From Phymatolithon calcareum (lineage: Eukaryota > Rhodophyta > Florideophyceae > Hapalidiales): 64,000 nt of DNA. The translations under genes were made by a program, and so were the position numbers. Shown here one piece after another: positions 21,454 to 31,648 of this stretch. Within the stretch, counting starts at the first letter, position 1. The number at the start of each line of letters is the position of its first letter. The stretch is from contig OZ345368.1 of NCBI GenBank assembly GCA_977006965.1, positions 1,240,001 through 1,304,000 of the forward strand. The letters run 5' to 3'. The notes beneath the pieces were generated by a model. The model saw only the letters and a program-made list of their open reading frames with translations, was not told the origin of the DNA and searched no databases.

Positions 21454-22029
21454 CTATAATACACGACGAAGTCTGAGGACATCCGCCGTGCCCGGTTCGC
21501 ATCCCTTCCATGGTTCGCGGTAGTCGGGGTCAACGACGAATCCATTTGCAAGATAAAAGTGCTCCGCCATGCGCTGAAATTCCCATATGTCCAACTGAAT
21601 TTCCCTTACATTCATCGCCTTCACGTACGCGACCGCATGCTCGAGCAAAGTTTTTCCTATTCCTTTTCGGCGCTCCGTTTTGCGAACGGACATGCGATAA
21701 AGCTCTGCAGAACTGTTTGCAAGATTTGTGTTGGACACAGCCACTGCGGCAGTGCCGACAGCTTCGTCGGTCTCGTTTACCGCCACGAACATGCATCCCC
21801 CGTTCTTTTCGTAGAGATTGTCCGAAACGTTGGAAAAAAATCGAAGCTTCTCTTCCGTTGCGTACGCCTGAATTGCGGCGGCTATTTGGCGAGATACATC
21901 CGGCGTGATATAATCTAGCATGCCATTTTCAAACAGCCCGGCTGCTGTGGCGTTGTCTGAGGCTTGATACTTGCGCACCGTTATGCGTCCTGTATTGACT
22001 TCTCGTATATTCACCATGCTACCAGTCAA
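21454..22029 (-). CDS. GNAT-family N-acetyltransferase, paralogue 3
   Basis: 191 residues from the first Met, or 187 from the Met at 22017, which fits the paralogues better. It shares ITVRKYQASDNATAAGLFENG, GCMFVAVNETDEAVG, the CoA loop ERRKGIGKTLLEHA and FYLANGFVVDPDYR with paralogues 1 and 2. It lies on the opposite strand beyond the zinc-finger gene, so the cluster has undergone at least one inversion or an inverted duplication. All landmarks of the fold are intact; substrate unknown. Confidence 0.87.
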   Translation of the reverse strand: MTGSMVNIREVNTGRITVRKYQASDNATAAGLFENGMLDYITPDVSRQIAAAIQAYATEEKLRFFSNVSDNLYEKNGGCMFVAVNETDEAVGTAAVAVSNTNLANSSAELYRMSVRKTERRKGIGKTLLEHAVAYVKAMNVREIQLDIWEFQRMAEHFYLANGFVVDPDYREPWKGCEPGTADVLRLRRVL

Positions 22030-24204
22030 TACTGATGGTCTTACTCGGTTGAGAGGAAAGCGAACTTCGGGAGACTATAGTGCTGCCAGACATCCACGTG
22101 TTCAAAATCTGAGCTCGAGCATGTTTCCGCCAATAACTGGTGACGCAGAGACACCAGCTATCGTGGGCGGACCTCAAAATTCGAGAACCGCCCTCTTGGA
22201 GCTGTGTTAAGAAATATTTAATGTTGCTTGGCACAGCTACGAAAGAGACCGTTATTACCAGTAATGGAGTATAAGTCTGTTGTAGAAGTCGCCCATCTCG
22301 AAGCACCCACTAGCCTATCCCTTCGAGCCGAGCTGCTTAAACCTCTATGCTATCCAAAATATAGACATACGGTATTAGCTTTATCTACGCTCTGTGCAAA
22401 GGCGACCAGTGGAGGTGTTGTTTGTACAGTTCAACTATGAGGGGAGAACGTGAACACGGGAATTAAAGGCAGTGACGATGGCAGCAACGAAAAAATATCG
22501 CTAGCTGCGCGACATCATCTGGAGATGGCGACCGTTCTCGTCTAACGCAGAAGGTTGTCCAAGGAGCGAAATCCGCCTCTTGAATTACTGTACTCACAGA
22601 GTACTACTCTGATATTGATTTAAGATCGTGTGAGACAGCAGTTACGACAACTGTCGTGATGAAGAATTGGCCTCATGGAGTCATCGGCTCAAACAATAGC
22701 AATAATTGTTTCGATATTGATGTTAAGCTCCCCCAAGGTCTGCACTTAGTGCAGCTTTGAGCTGTTGTGACATCAAATACCACTCGTATCTGTTAAAGTC
22801 TGTTGTATCCGTCAGGATGTGGAGTTGTTCTCGGACAACTTCGAAAACCTGCAATATTGAAGAAAGATTGTGTACCATCCGCAAAAATGCAAGGGAATGT
22901 TTGCTCGGGACTTCAAAAGGCACTGCAGGATCTGGAACGCACAATGAATTTCATAAAGCCGCACGGCGGAACAAGAACCATACAATTGAAATGAAGCATA
23001 GGCGATCTCAAACCTTAAAGAAGTTTATCCCAGCTCCTCATGAACTAAAGAGGAATTTTGCTGCAGCTGCATATGCAGAAGATCGCCGAGGACTAAAGCA
23101 GGCTTCATGACTGGAAAATCAGCGGGCGATTCAAGCCAGAAAGACAATGGTGTGACTAATGAACCCACTCGGAATGACAAGGCGCGGAAACATCATCCGT
23201 CCCGCCGCAACAACTCTTTTTGGAAAGCGGGTAGCGCGGCAATGGAGAACACAATTGAAATTATGTGAAATCAAGTAATTGGATTTCCGTCGCCAGCCCC
23301 CACATCTAGAGAAAAGGTAAAGAATAGTGAAGATTGTAGATGAGACAGGAGATCCAGGAGCAGTGCTAAAATCAACCGAGCTGACATCTTGCTTAAACGA
23401 TATGTCCTGCGAATGTGCGTACAAAAAAGAACACTCTCGCATGGAAGATAATGTTTGCTAGGAAGAACACACCTCACGAAGCGCGGAGGAAAGACAATAG
23501 AAACACATCTGTTGCACAAGATTGTTCTTCAACTGATCGAAACAATGGGTAGCCATGAACACTCAACGACATCCTAAAAACACATTTGGATGTTTGACGG
23601 AGAAAGACGTCGCTAACTCTCAGTGATGCAACGGTTTGCAATTCTGAGTCGGACAAATAATAACACTCGATCCTAGAAAGTACACGAAAATGGAAAGGTG
23701 CCTACTTTCCCCAAGTTGGGGAGTCAAAGTAGCATTATCAATGTACTACTATGTTGCGACTGACGGAAGACATGTTCACTGTCTCAGATTTTTTAAAAAA
23801 CTAGTATTGTACAGATAAGGGAATTCATTCGATTCGTGCCACCTCGTGATAGGGAATTTCAGAATCAAATGAGCTTAATGTCATTCGCACTCTATTGCAA
23901 TATCTTGACCGAGAATGACATAGGTCTGAATTTGTGTTAATCGCACTGAAGTTCATCTGATTTCTCTCCCCTGAAGCGTAGGATTGCAGCATTTTGAGTG
24001 GGGTTTCTTTGTCGCGCGCACTACATGAGCTACTGTGGTCTATTTCAGTCCTCAGTTGCCAAACATTAGCGCCTTACTAATGCTCATGAGGCTTTCAACT
24101 TTGGCGAACGCATGTGTAACGCGGAGTGGAAGTTTTCTCATTGAGTTGGCACTTCTCCCTTCCCCTCACTCTTGATTTGCTATCAGCCTGTCTGTATGAC
24201 AAAA
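22030..24204. other. Intergenic, 2.2 kb, repeat relic only
   Basis: Apart from the dispersed coding-like repeat at 22723-22860, no gene is supported. Short frames here lack protein-like composition. Confidence 0.45.
22723..22860 (-). repeat. Dispersed coding-like repeat, copy 1 (also at 36.45 kb)
   Basis: On the minus strand the last 43 codons of a frame read VFEVVREQLHILT and then EWYLMSQQLKAALSADLGGA before a stop. The same peptide with substitutions and an in-frame two-codon loss occurs at 36452-36582. This points to the C terminus of a repeated, once-coding unit, probably from a transposon. I cannot name the protein. Confidence 0.6.
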
Positions 24205-24843
24205 TCAGGTGCTTGCATATATCGATGCAGTATTGATGACGACCTTTTTCGTGTTGATATCATCAGTAATGTTGATGCGCATCCCTACGAGAGTTGCGAG
24301 AAATTCATGGGTTGTGTGCACAGCAATGACATGGTCCGAAAGGGCCAGTTGTGACATGTACTCATTGTTTATTGGTGATGACGAGCTGAGAGAGAAAATC
24401 CTGTGCACTGCGCCATAGATAACGTCGTCAGAACATGCCTTCGTTGATTCTACTGTGAACATGATAGCACAATTCAAGCCGAGTGCACGCCATGATCCAT
24501 GCAGAGTCATGATATGTGGCTTGTCCGCAATGAGTGGAGCACTGTGTTCACGCACTTGCGTCGTGGCTCCTACAATAAGACGTTTGTGCCACAGATAGGA
24601 AATCGATGAGTCTATGTCCACAAGCTGCAGTGCCATTCGGCGACCTGGACGACTAACGCACCATCGACCCTTTTTTGAACCATTCAAACCTCCACTATCT
24701 GGACTCTGAGTCATTTCCACCTGTGATAGGTTATCCTGTGCTGTACATGGGAAGTAAAGAGGATCGAACGAGCTTGCCTTAGGTAAGGAACAGATTGCAA
24801 GCTCCGCTTGCACACTCATGGACGTCTGCGTGGATGCGTGCAT
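24205..24843 (-). CDS. Hypothetical protein (uncertain)
   Basis: 212 residues, single open frame in otherwise gene-poor DNA. The C-terminal 110 residues (from about SLWHKRL to the end) have a balanced, globular-looking composition; the N-terminal part is Ser/Gln-rich. No family recognised. It could be a real lineage-specific gene, a transposon remnant, or chance. Confidence 0.3.
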   Translation of the reverse strand: MHASTQTSMSVQAELAICSLPKASSFDPLYFPCTAQDNLSQVEMTQSPDSGGLNGSKKGRWCVSRPGRRMALQLVDIDSSISYLWHKRLIVGATTQVREHSAPLIADKPHIMTLHGSWRALGLNCAIMFTVESTKACSDDVIYGAVHRIFSLSSSSPINNEYMSQLALSDHVIAVHTTHEFLATLVGMRINITDDINTKKVVINTASIYAST

Positions 24844-24910
24844 TACAAGACAGGAAGATCTTCTGTGAAGTATGAATTCTGTAAGTATTCTCTTGAAATA
24901 GAATCATTAA

Positions 24911-24980
24911 GCGATTGTGATAAATTTGTATTTCTAACTGATCTAGGCTCTCAAGAGTCTACACAAGAATCCCGATGACT
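24911..24980. repeat. Dispersed repeat, copy 1 (with 28.34 kb)
   Basis: Shares blocks GTGATAAATTTGTATTTCT and TCTACACAAGAATCCCGAT with 28339-28395 (one or two mismatches each), with an extra dozen bases in this copy between the blocks. Likely transposon debris. Confidence 0.55.
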
Positions 24981-25078
24981 AACACATATTTGTGTTAGCA
25001 GAGGGACCTTGAGAATTCAATTTTTGCGTCCGCACTACCAGTCTGGAAAAGTCCTCAAATCCAGTCCGAAATATTTTC

Positions 25079-25301
25079 ACTGGTCATGAGGACGCGGCAT
25101 AGGTTTAGCGTGGCTAATGTGCTCATCTATGGGACATTTTTTCTCATAACGATTTTAGTTTTCGGAAGTGGAATTGCTTTTCAACAAAACTTTTCGTGAT
25201 GTTTCAAGTTTTTGCTCAAAAGTGTACGAAAACATCTGAAGCGAAAGTTTGCATATCAACACTCAGCCACTGAAAACCTATGCCGCGTCCTCGTAACCAG
25301 T
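25079..25301. mobile_element. MITE-like element with about 27-bp terminal inverted repeats
   Basis: The left end (25079-25105) and right end (25273-25301) are inverted copies sharing GAGGACGCGGCATAGGTTT without mismatch. The inside (about 170 bp) is AT-rich and non-coding. Just outside, 25314-25353 repeats a degraded part of the same sequence. No clear target duplication was found, so the class is open. Confidence 0.5.
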
Positions 25302-26320
25302 CCACGAAATAATGACTGGTAATGAGGACTTTTTTGACTGGGTCTATGCCGCGATTTTGATGAATTCTCAAGAAGGCCCCTCTAGCAGCAGCTACAGTCT
25401 AGATCAGTTAGAAATGCAAATTCATCACAATTGCTCAACGATTCTCAGACATCATCAGGAAGTATACTGCTGGCTCCAGGGACGCATTATTGGTTCCTCT
25501 GTGACAGGGGAACGATTCCTACTCCCAGGATATTTCCATAGGGAAAGGTGTGGGGATAGCAGCCTGAGGTTGGCGAGTTTGCTTTTGACAATTTTTAACA
25601 ATTGTTTTCAATCAAAAATTGTCAAAATCATATCTTGCCAGAAGACAGTATACTTGATTGAACGAAAATGTTCACACTTTCGGTCAATCAAGTATATCGT
25701 AGAGCCATAAGCACGCGGAAAACTGATGTTCTTTCCGAAGGAAAAGAGAGGATCGAACTATACCGCAGGCCCAAAGTGAACAGACCAGGGACACTTTATT
25801 TCTATATCCCGACAAACAATCATTTTACATTTCGCTAATGGAGCTTCAATAGAGCAGAACCAAAGGCGAGCTGGCAGTTCCCTTCTACTCGTTTCCCATA
25901 CAGTGTGGTGGGAACCAGAAATAGTGAACTATCATGGTTCCTTTCTTAGCAAATTATGTTCGCCGCGACAAGCTCCTCACCGTGCGAATTTATTGAACCG
26001 AATTATCTCGTACGAACAATAATAGTAATATTATTATGTAGGAAAGCACCTTTGGGTTCAGTCGGATCACTTGCATGCTCAGGCTCCAAAACTCATTTTC
26101 AGTCAACCTCACCCAAGTGCCCATCACATCTCAGGATACTGTATGAGATCGTTCAACTTCCCACCCTGGTAACAAAGCGATCCCACAGAAAACCTCTTAC
26201 CGGCGTGAATTACCTCCGCGGCTGTGCAATCTTTCTGTGTCCCTCAGGTCTGGATCACACGATTTTGACTTGGAGGCGACCTCCGAAACCCTCCATGTTC
26301 TCCGCCGCGAGTTACTGCAA

Positions 26321-26787
26321 TCACCCCATCTTTACGAGCGAAACCCAGATCGATGTTTGTGAATGAATTTGGTTCCTGAACACCGAGGCTAGCGTCCTAC
26401 TTGATTCCGGACGGTACTCTTCAACTTTGCATATGAGATTGTTCAGCCCCTTGACCTCTCCCAAGGTCAGGTTGTTTGTTGCGCAGTATGAAATAATATC
26501 AAGACCAGGACCGCAAATCTTGGCAAGAGGTGGATTTGGTCTTGATATATTCTCGTAAAGTGGCTCCCAGTTATCGCTCATTGCGTCGCAAAGTTAAGGA
26601 CTGAAGGGCATACATCAAAACTGTCTGTAGCAAATATGAAATCGTCGTCATTGTCATTGTCCTCCAGGACATGGAAATTCCCTTCCGGTGCCAAAGTTGA
26701 AAACGAGTCTCCATTTGAATCACATTCCTCTAGACAAGGCTCATACGATTGATACTCAGGTTTACCTAGGGCCTCCATGGTCCGCAT
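26321..26787 (-). other. Two overlapping minus-strand frames, uncertain
   Basis: A 69-codon acidic frame (26787-26578) ends in the ATGA that starts an 86-codon frame (26581-26321). They may be two halves of a frameshifted relic. The first is rich in Asp/Glu; the second has a balanced composition. No family recognised, and an ATGA overlap is not expected to be translated as such in a eukaryote. Confidence 0.25.
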
Positions 26788-27218
26788 TCCAGCAGTCCCG
26801 GAGTCGGTTGGTTTATCATTGCCCTTTCCATTTTTCGGATTCAGTAGATGCCATGGGACCTCTTTTGTGAATCATCTGATTCTGAATGACTGCGTCTTAT
26901 ACGCCCATGGAGTCGAGTTCGGTGGTGAAATCGTTTCCCGTAGTACTCACAATCGTGTTGACCTTCCTTTCTGGAGAACATCTCAATGGTTTAGTCACTT
27001 GTCTGAAAATTTTCAAAATATCTCTGGTTAGCCATACATTAAGCTAGGTTTCAGTTCCGGCACATTGCCTAAATTCTTTTTAAAAAATGGATTATATAAG
27101 CTGCCGGAACTGAAACCCAGCTTAAAATAAAAAGTGAGCACAAATCATTTCGTGCTCTGAAATTTAAAAATTTTGTACTTTCGTTTTTCGATTCAAGTCC
27201 TATAGAAAGCCGTTTATA

Positions 27219-27809
27219 ATTCCGGAGCTCATATTACTTCCTGAAACCGAAATGTCCCAAGCTAAAATGGGTCGCAAAACTTCCTAATATCGTCATCCGG
27301 TACACCGGAAGTGCCCAATACTGCAAAAGACCCACGAAATGCCATTCCCACAAGCGCAACCGGGCGGAAATCCAAGGCGTCCGCATTAGCTGCCGGGAAG
27401 CCGGCGAATGTCCTTTCCAAGGCCTCTTTAGCGACGGAACGACTGGCTCGATCGTTGCTGCAGAGAGGCACAGCCAGCATTTCAGCGATCAAGAGCGCCG
27501 CCACATGGAGCAGATTTCTGTGCTGCACGATGTGAAGAATGCAAACGCTCTGCAAGCTGGAGGTGGCTCATCTGCAGCACAAGAAGGCACTGTCGAGCAC
27601 GCGAAGGTAAGGATCAATTTCAATGTCGTGGTTGGGTGTAATGAATTTCGAACTAACTCTGACTTATTCTGTCTTCGTTGCGCACGGAATGCATCGGTAC
27701 GATGATGTAGATGCATTCTATTGAAGATGCTGGATGCAGCTCTAAACTTTGTCAAGCTGCACGCCGCTTTGCAAGTTCTCGATCCGGGAAAAGGCTTAGA
27801 GATGTATGA
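27219..27809 (+). CDS. Cys/His-rich protein, 5' part unresolved (one intron)
   Basis: Exon 27219-27606 and exon 27711-27809 are joined by a 104-bp intron (GTAAGG...GTAG, pyrimidine-rich before the acceptor). The frame opens after a stop at 27216-27218 and has no Met until MEQISVLHDV at 27505, so a further 5' exon is likely. The protein has regularly placed Cys and His: KPKCPKLKW, QYCKRPTKCHSHK, ISCREAGECPFQG, ERHSQHF and, in exon 2, GCSSKLCQAARRF. The C-x2-H-x13-C-x5-C spacing loosely recalls the EsV-1-7 type zinc-binding repeat known from stramenopiles, but the match is weak and from memory. Competing frames on both strands exist; I chose this one for its metal-ligand spacing and because a good splice donor ends it. 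Confidence 0.42.
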
Positions 27810-28712
27810 CGCACATTGGTAAACGGGTTCAAGTTACACCAGCGTTTTAATGGACTGAGCTCAATTTGTTCTCGAATATTGTAGAGCAAAGCGGATGATT
27901 GACAGCAGAGTTCTTTTCAAGGAGGCAGACTCTTGCGTTACTTCTAGAGTACCAAAACTTTGAGTAGATTCAACGTAAAAACGTGGAGCTTAACTTGGCG
28001 AACAAAATTTTCTTATAATGGTTGACTGCCACGGCAGCGAATTAAAAACATTTCGGGACAATCCTCAGAGTTTGATCAGGAGCTGGCCCAAGAGAACGAC
28101 CGGTTCTCCCTTAGAGCCTCTAGGTATGAAGTTCCCCGTTGGGTATAGGGAACAAGAGAGAGTTGTTTCGGCCGGACAAAGAAAGATGAGTCCCAATTGA
28201 GTTTCCTTCATCTTCCCAATGACTGCAGGAAATGGAGCCTTTTTAATAGTTCCCCTCTTCTCCCGTAAGAAAACTCCACGCGTTTCCCTGGGGAACGCTA
28301 TTTTTCTCGCGGATCATGCAGATTTTAGAATAGTTGAGCAGTTGTGATGAATTTGTATTTCTCACTGAGAATCTACACAAGAATTCCGATAACTATTGCT
28401 ATGGTATTCAACAAAATTCTGCATCAAAATTTCAGAAAGTGAACCCCAACGAAATCCACGCTTGTGGACTTCCTCTATGTGGACTCTTCTTTGCGCTTGT
28501 TCCAATGGCGAAGTCGTGTGGTGAGGGAAATCATTGCGGGCAACCTTGTGCTGGGAGAGCTGGTTGGGCAAGGAGATGAATCTGGTGTACACGTGGACAT
28601 GTGTGACATTTGAAAAACTATTAAATTTTAGAAAAATATAAAGTTGGGAATGCGGTCTTCGAATTATCGATGCGCGTAGCCCTGATCGTTCACTGCACCG
28701 ATCTCAACAAAC
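27810..28712. other. Intergenic upstream of the CpeT/CpcT gene
   Basis: No gene supported. Holds copy 2 of a dispersed repeat (28339-28395). Confidence 0.5.
28339..28395. repeat. Dispersed repeat, copy 2 (with 24.91 kb)
   Basis: See the partner at 24911-24980: same order of two conserved blocks, this copy lacking the intervening dozen bases. Confidence 0.5.
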
Positions 28713-29588
28713 TTGAACAACCTCGTTAGACGTGACCACAGCGGCTGTCAAATGCTTCATCACTTCCTCAATTTCAGCATGACTTTCGCCTTCGGAGTTT
28801 TTCCGTGTCAAACCCTCATCTCCCCATATCAAACCGGAGCAAATTTATTCAAATGTCCCAGTCGTCAAGCGTCTCACAGTCAGCGAAGCCCACCCACTGC
28901 CTGCGTAGAGCCCGGAAAGGCTGCGACAATAGGCCAAACGGTGACTGTTGGAAAAGCAGCGACATGCGACAACGCGCGTCGTCTAGCAAAGTGGCTAGCA
29001 GCGGACTGGGCCAACAAAGCGCAAGCGCTCGAAAACCCGCAATTCTGGTCGCACATCCACGTATGCTTCCGCCCTCTCCCGTGGGATTTTCTAGGCGGCT
29101 GTTACGCTTTCTACTCCGAATCTGCCTATGATTTTGCGCTGGGACGGCCATACAAAAGCGCGGTGTATCGAATCGTGGAGGAGGAAAGCGGGGCACTGGA
29201 ACTGGAATGCTACAAGCTTAAAAACCCCATTGAATTCTGGCTTGGTGCACACGAGCCGGAAATTCTAGAAGAATTGACTGCTACAGAGTTGGAATTAATG
29301 CCTGAACACTGCAACACAATTTATCGATACGATGAGGCTAACCAGCGATTCAATGGCGCATGCAGACCGGGGAATAAGTGCGTCATTCGCCGCGCAGGTC
29401 GTGGACCCGAGACGTACGTCGACTCCACGCTGGAACTCGAGGCGACGCGCTACTCGGCATGGGACCTCGGAAGAGACCCCGAGACGCACGAGCGCGTATG
29501 GGGCACCGCGGCCGGCCCGTTTGAATTCGTCCGCGTGAAGGACCTTGCGCATCTCGTGCCCGTGCCAGACACCGACGGGGCTTATTGA
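28713..29588 (+). CDS. CpeT/CpcT-family phycobiliprotein chromophore lyase
   Basis: 291 residues at most. From about residue 85 the family layout is clear: ARRLAKWLAADWANKAQA, NPQFWSHIHVCFRPLPW, FYSESAYDFALGRPYKSAVYR, LECYKLKNP, CNTIYRYDEANQRFNGACRPGNKC, then W.....GPFEFVRVKDL. Family knowledge: CpeT/CpcT (DUF1001) proteins attach phycocyanobilin or phycoerythrobilin to a beta-subunit cysteine of phycobiliproteins in the plastid. The N-terminal extension would be the plastid transit peptide. The Met at 28779 (MTFAFGVF) may be the real start, since an early Phe is typical of red-lineage transit peptides; this is inference. The stop codon overlaps the tail of the minus-strand NDUFB2-like gene by seven bases. 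This gene is the strongest sign that the organism has phycobilisomes. Confidence 0.9.
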   Translation: MNNLVRRDHSGCQMLHHFLNFSMTFAFGVFPCQTLISPYQTGANLFKCPSRQASHSQRSPPTACVEPGKAATIGQTVTVGKAATCDNARRLAKWLAADWANKAQALENPQFWSHIHVCFRPLPWDFLGGCYAFYSESAYDFALGRPYKSAVYRIVEEESGALELECYKLKNPIEFWLGAHEPEILEELTATELELMPEHCNTIYRYDEANQRFNGACRPGNKCVIRRAGRGPETYVDSTLELEATRYSAWDLGRDPETHERVWGTAAGPFEFVRVKDLAHLVPVPDTDGAY

Positions 29589-29861
29589 TCGTCGTGGTGC
29601 TTGTCCCAAGGGTGCTCGAGACCCTGTGTACATAGAGGTGATGTTGGGTTAGCAGATGTTATTGGTAATTGCTAGGAATGAAACGATGTGACTGCTTACC
29701 AGCATGTGTGGCAGATCTTGACGCGCGCGGTAAAATACCCAGAGCCACAGCGTCACGCCAAATGCATAGCCGATTCGACTCTGCGCTGCCGTGGGACGAT
29801 TTGGCGTCCACCCGCCATACGGTTTCCCGGGCTGCGGGTACTTTTGAGGACCTTCCGCCAT
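29582..29861 (-). CDS. NDUFB2: Complex I subunit NDUFB2-like (two exons)
   Basis: Exon 1 (29861-29700, 54 codons) and exon 2 (29623-29582, 13 codons plus stop) flank a 76-bp intron (29624-29699; GTAAGC...CACAG). The 67-residue product has a Pro/Gly-rich N terminus, one membrane segment (IGYAFGVTLWLWVFYRARQD) and an acidic/His tail GLEHPWDKHHDDQ. Plant NDUFB2 (AGGG subunit of mitochondrial NADH:ubiquinone oxidoreductase) has the same order: W.WV.YRAKQD, a short gap, then HPW(E/D).H. The second exon is only recovered by splicing; without it the frame runs into unrelated sequence, and the junction rebuilds the HPW motif. Expected role: accessory subunit in the inner-membrane arm of complex I. 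The stop lies inside the end of the CpeT/CpcT gene on the other strand. Confidence 0.82.
29624..29699 (-). other. Intron of the NDUFB2-like gene
   Basis: 76 bp, phase 0, donor GTAAGC and acceptor CACAG on the minus strand. The shortest intron seen in this window. Confidence 0.8.
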
Positions 29862-30216
29862 TTTTGCGCGATGCAGAATAGTTTGAGTTGATGATTCCGG
29901 GAGCTGTGTCAAGTTGAAGATGTGAGGATTAGGATTGGTATTGTTTTCATTTATTTTTGGGAGTATCATGCTTCAATTTTTGATAGCATATTGTAATTGG
30001 AACTGAAAAGTAATTGACCCTATTAAGACTCAAATCAAGATGCGATTGACTATCTCGTGAATAAAAGACGATGTCTGTCGAACGGAGATCGTTCTTGATT
30101 AAGGTCAGGTACAAAAAATAATTTGCCGTCTACATTGACATGTTGCATAAGATGCCTCCGTTATACATACAGTAAAATAGTTTACACACAAGCTTTATCT
30201 ACTTCGATATCCACCA
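29862..30216. other. Spacer between NDUFB2-like and enoyl-CoA hydratase genes
   Basis: 355 AT-rich bases holding the promoter of the NDUFB2-like gene and the 3' flank of the hydratase. No gene seen. Confidence 0.5.
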
Positions 30217-31098
30217 CTACTTGTTCTGAAATACGGGCTTGCGCTTATCGATAAACGCCTTCATTCCCTCCTTCTGATCATTGAGCGCGAAAGTGCTCTG
30301 AAAGCTTCGCTTCTCAAACAGAATCCCCTGGCTCAGCGGCATTTCCGCAGCAGCGTTCACACACTCCTTCGCCGCCATAAGCACCGGCAGCGAGTGCCGC
30401 GCAATCACCGCCGCCACATCCTTGGCCTCATCCAGAGCCTTCCCCTTCGGCGCTAGTCGGGACACCAGTCCAGCGCTTTCCGCCTCAGCAGCCGGCATGT
30501 GCCGTCCAGTGAGGATCATTTCCATGGCCTTTGCCTTCCCAGTCGCTCGCAGCAGGCGCTGGGTACCCCCGAGCCCGGGGTGCGTACCCAGGGCAATTTC
30601 CGGCAATCCGAAGGTAGCATCTTCGTCCGCAATGATGATGTCTGCCGCAAGCGCTAACTCACATCCACCGCCCAGCGCGAATCCCGACACAGCGGCGACG
30701 ACCGGTTTGCGCAACTGGGAGACGCGTGTCATCCAGCCGCCGAAGTCGCGCTTGAAACGGGCTGACTGAAAGGATGAGTCCGCCATTTCCGGGATGTCAC
30801 TCCCGGCTGCAAAGGCGCGTGAATTGCCGCTGATTACGATCGCGTGCACGGAGGGATCGGCATCGAAGGCCTCAGCTGCGGAAAGAAGCTCAGACACAAG
30901 GGGTCTGTTGAGAGCATTCAACGCTTTCGGTCTGTTCAACTCGATGGTTGCCACCCTGTCCTCATGTGACACGGTAATATACTCGAATGATCGAGATTCC
31001 ACAGGAACATAGTCTGAGTCAGACTGCGATACAAACGTGCGCACAACACCGCGCCGAACGCTACTGTGGCGCAGCATTGATGGTACCAGACGCTGCAT
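30217..31098 (-). CDS. Enoyl-CoA hydratase, probably mitochondrial
   Basis: 293 residues from MQRLVPSMLRHSSVRRGVVRTF, a basic amphipathic start typical of mitochondrial import; an upstream in-frame Met (31197) would precede this signal and is rejected. Crotonase fold: IELNRPKALNALN, the oxyanion-hole segment SRAFAAGSDIPEM, GFALGGGCELALAAD (first catalytic Glu) and FGLPEIALGTHPGLGGTQRL (second catalytic Glu). Both glutamates known from rat enoyl-CoA hydratase are present, so water addition to trans-2-enoyl-CoA in beta-oxidation or branched-chain amino acid breakdown is likely. Length matches the family. No intron. Confidence 0.95.
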   Translation of the reverse strand: MQRLVPSMLRHSSVRRGVVRTFVSQSDSDYVPVESRSFEYITVSHEDRVATIELNRPKALNALNRPLVSELLSAAEAFDADPSVHAIVISGNSRAFAAGSDIPEMADSSFQSARFKRDFGGWMTRVSQLRKPVVAAVSGFALGGGCELALAADIIIADEDATFGLPEIALGTHPGLGGTQRLLRATGKAKAMEMILTGRHMPAAEAESAGLVSRLAPKGKALDEAKDVAAVIARHSLPVLMAAKECVNAAAEMPLSQGILFEKRSFQSTFALNDQKEGMKAFIDKRKPVFQNK

Positions 31099-31648
31099 TA
31101 TAATGCTGTGGGAATCGACTACAATTGCAGTGGAGAGATCAGCTGGCACTGAGCACTTATCCTTCCGCGTAGACTCGCGCCCTTCGCGCCCAACCATATG
31201 ACAAAATTGTCATACCTCTATCGTTCGGCGAAGACAGTTTCGAACGGAGGAAGACCAACTGACTCCATTGCGTTAACAAGTGAAAAGCATCAGGCTATGC
31301 TAATTCAGAGAGTCCACGGAAATCGCAGTGAAACGATAACTCTTTCGATTTTTTCCATGATCCGTTGGTCCTTGTTGATTTTGCCTATATTTCTCCGAAT
31401 TCTCAAAGATAAACCGGGGTTGTGAAGCGGAATCTCAGTCAAAACGGATGGTTTTATGATTTTTCTCTACCAAAGAGAATGCTCACATACAAGCGACTAG
31501 GGTAGAAAAAGCATTAAAGATTTTCATGGAGAAAGACGTGCTTGACGAACCCACATTTTTCACGGTCAGCCGTATGCTCACTGTGATTACGAATTCCACA
31601 TGGACTAATAGATAGCCAAACGGTTTCTCGGAGATGCGCTTTTCGTTT
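31099..31648. other. Spacer upstream of the hydratase
   Basis: 550 bases; promoter of the hydratase and 3' flank of the KIX gene. No gene seen. Confidence 0.5.

Larger units (their letters stand above)
24844..27216. other. Repeat-rich intergenic region
   Basis: It contains a perfect small hairpin (CTAACACA....TGTGTTAG, near 24979-24998), a repeat shared with 28.34 kb, a putative MITE (25079-25301), a hairpin near 25648-25697 and the overlapping minus-strand frames at 26321-26787. No confident gene. Confidence 0.45.
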
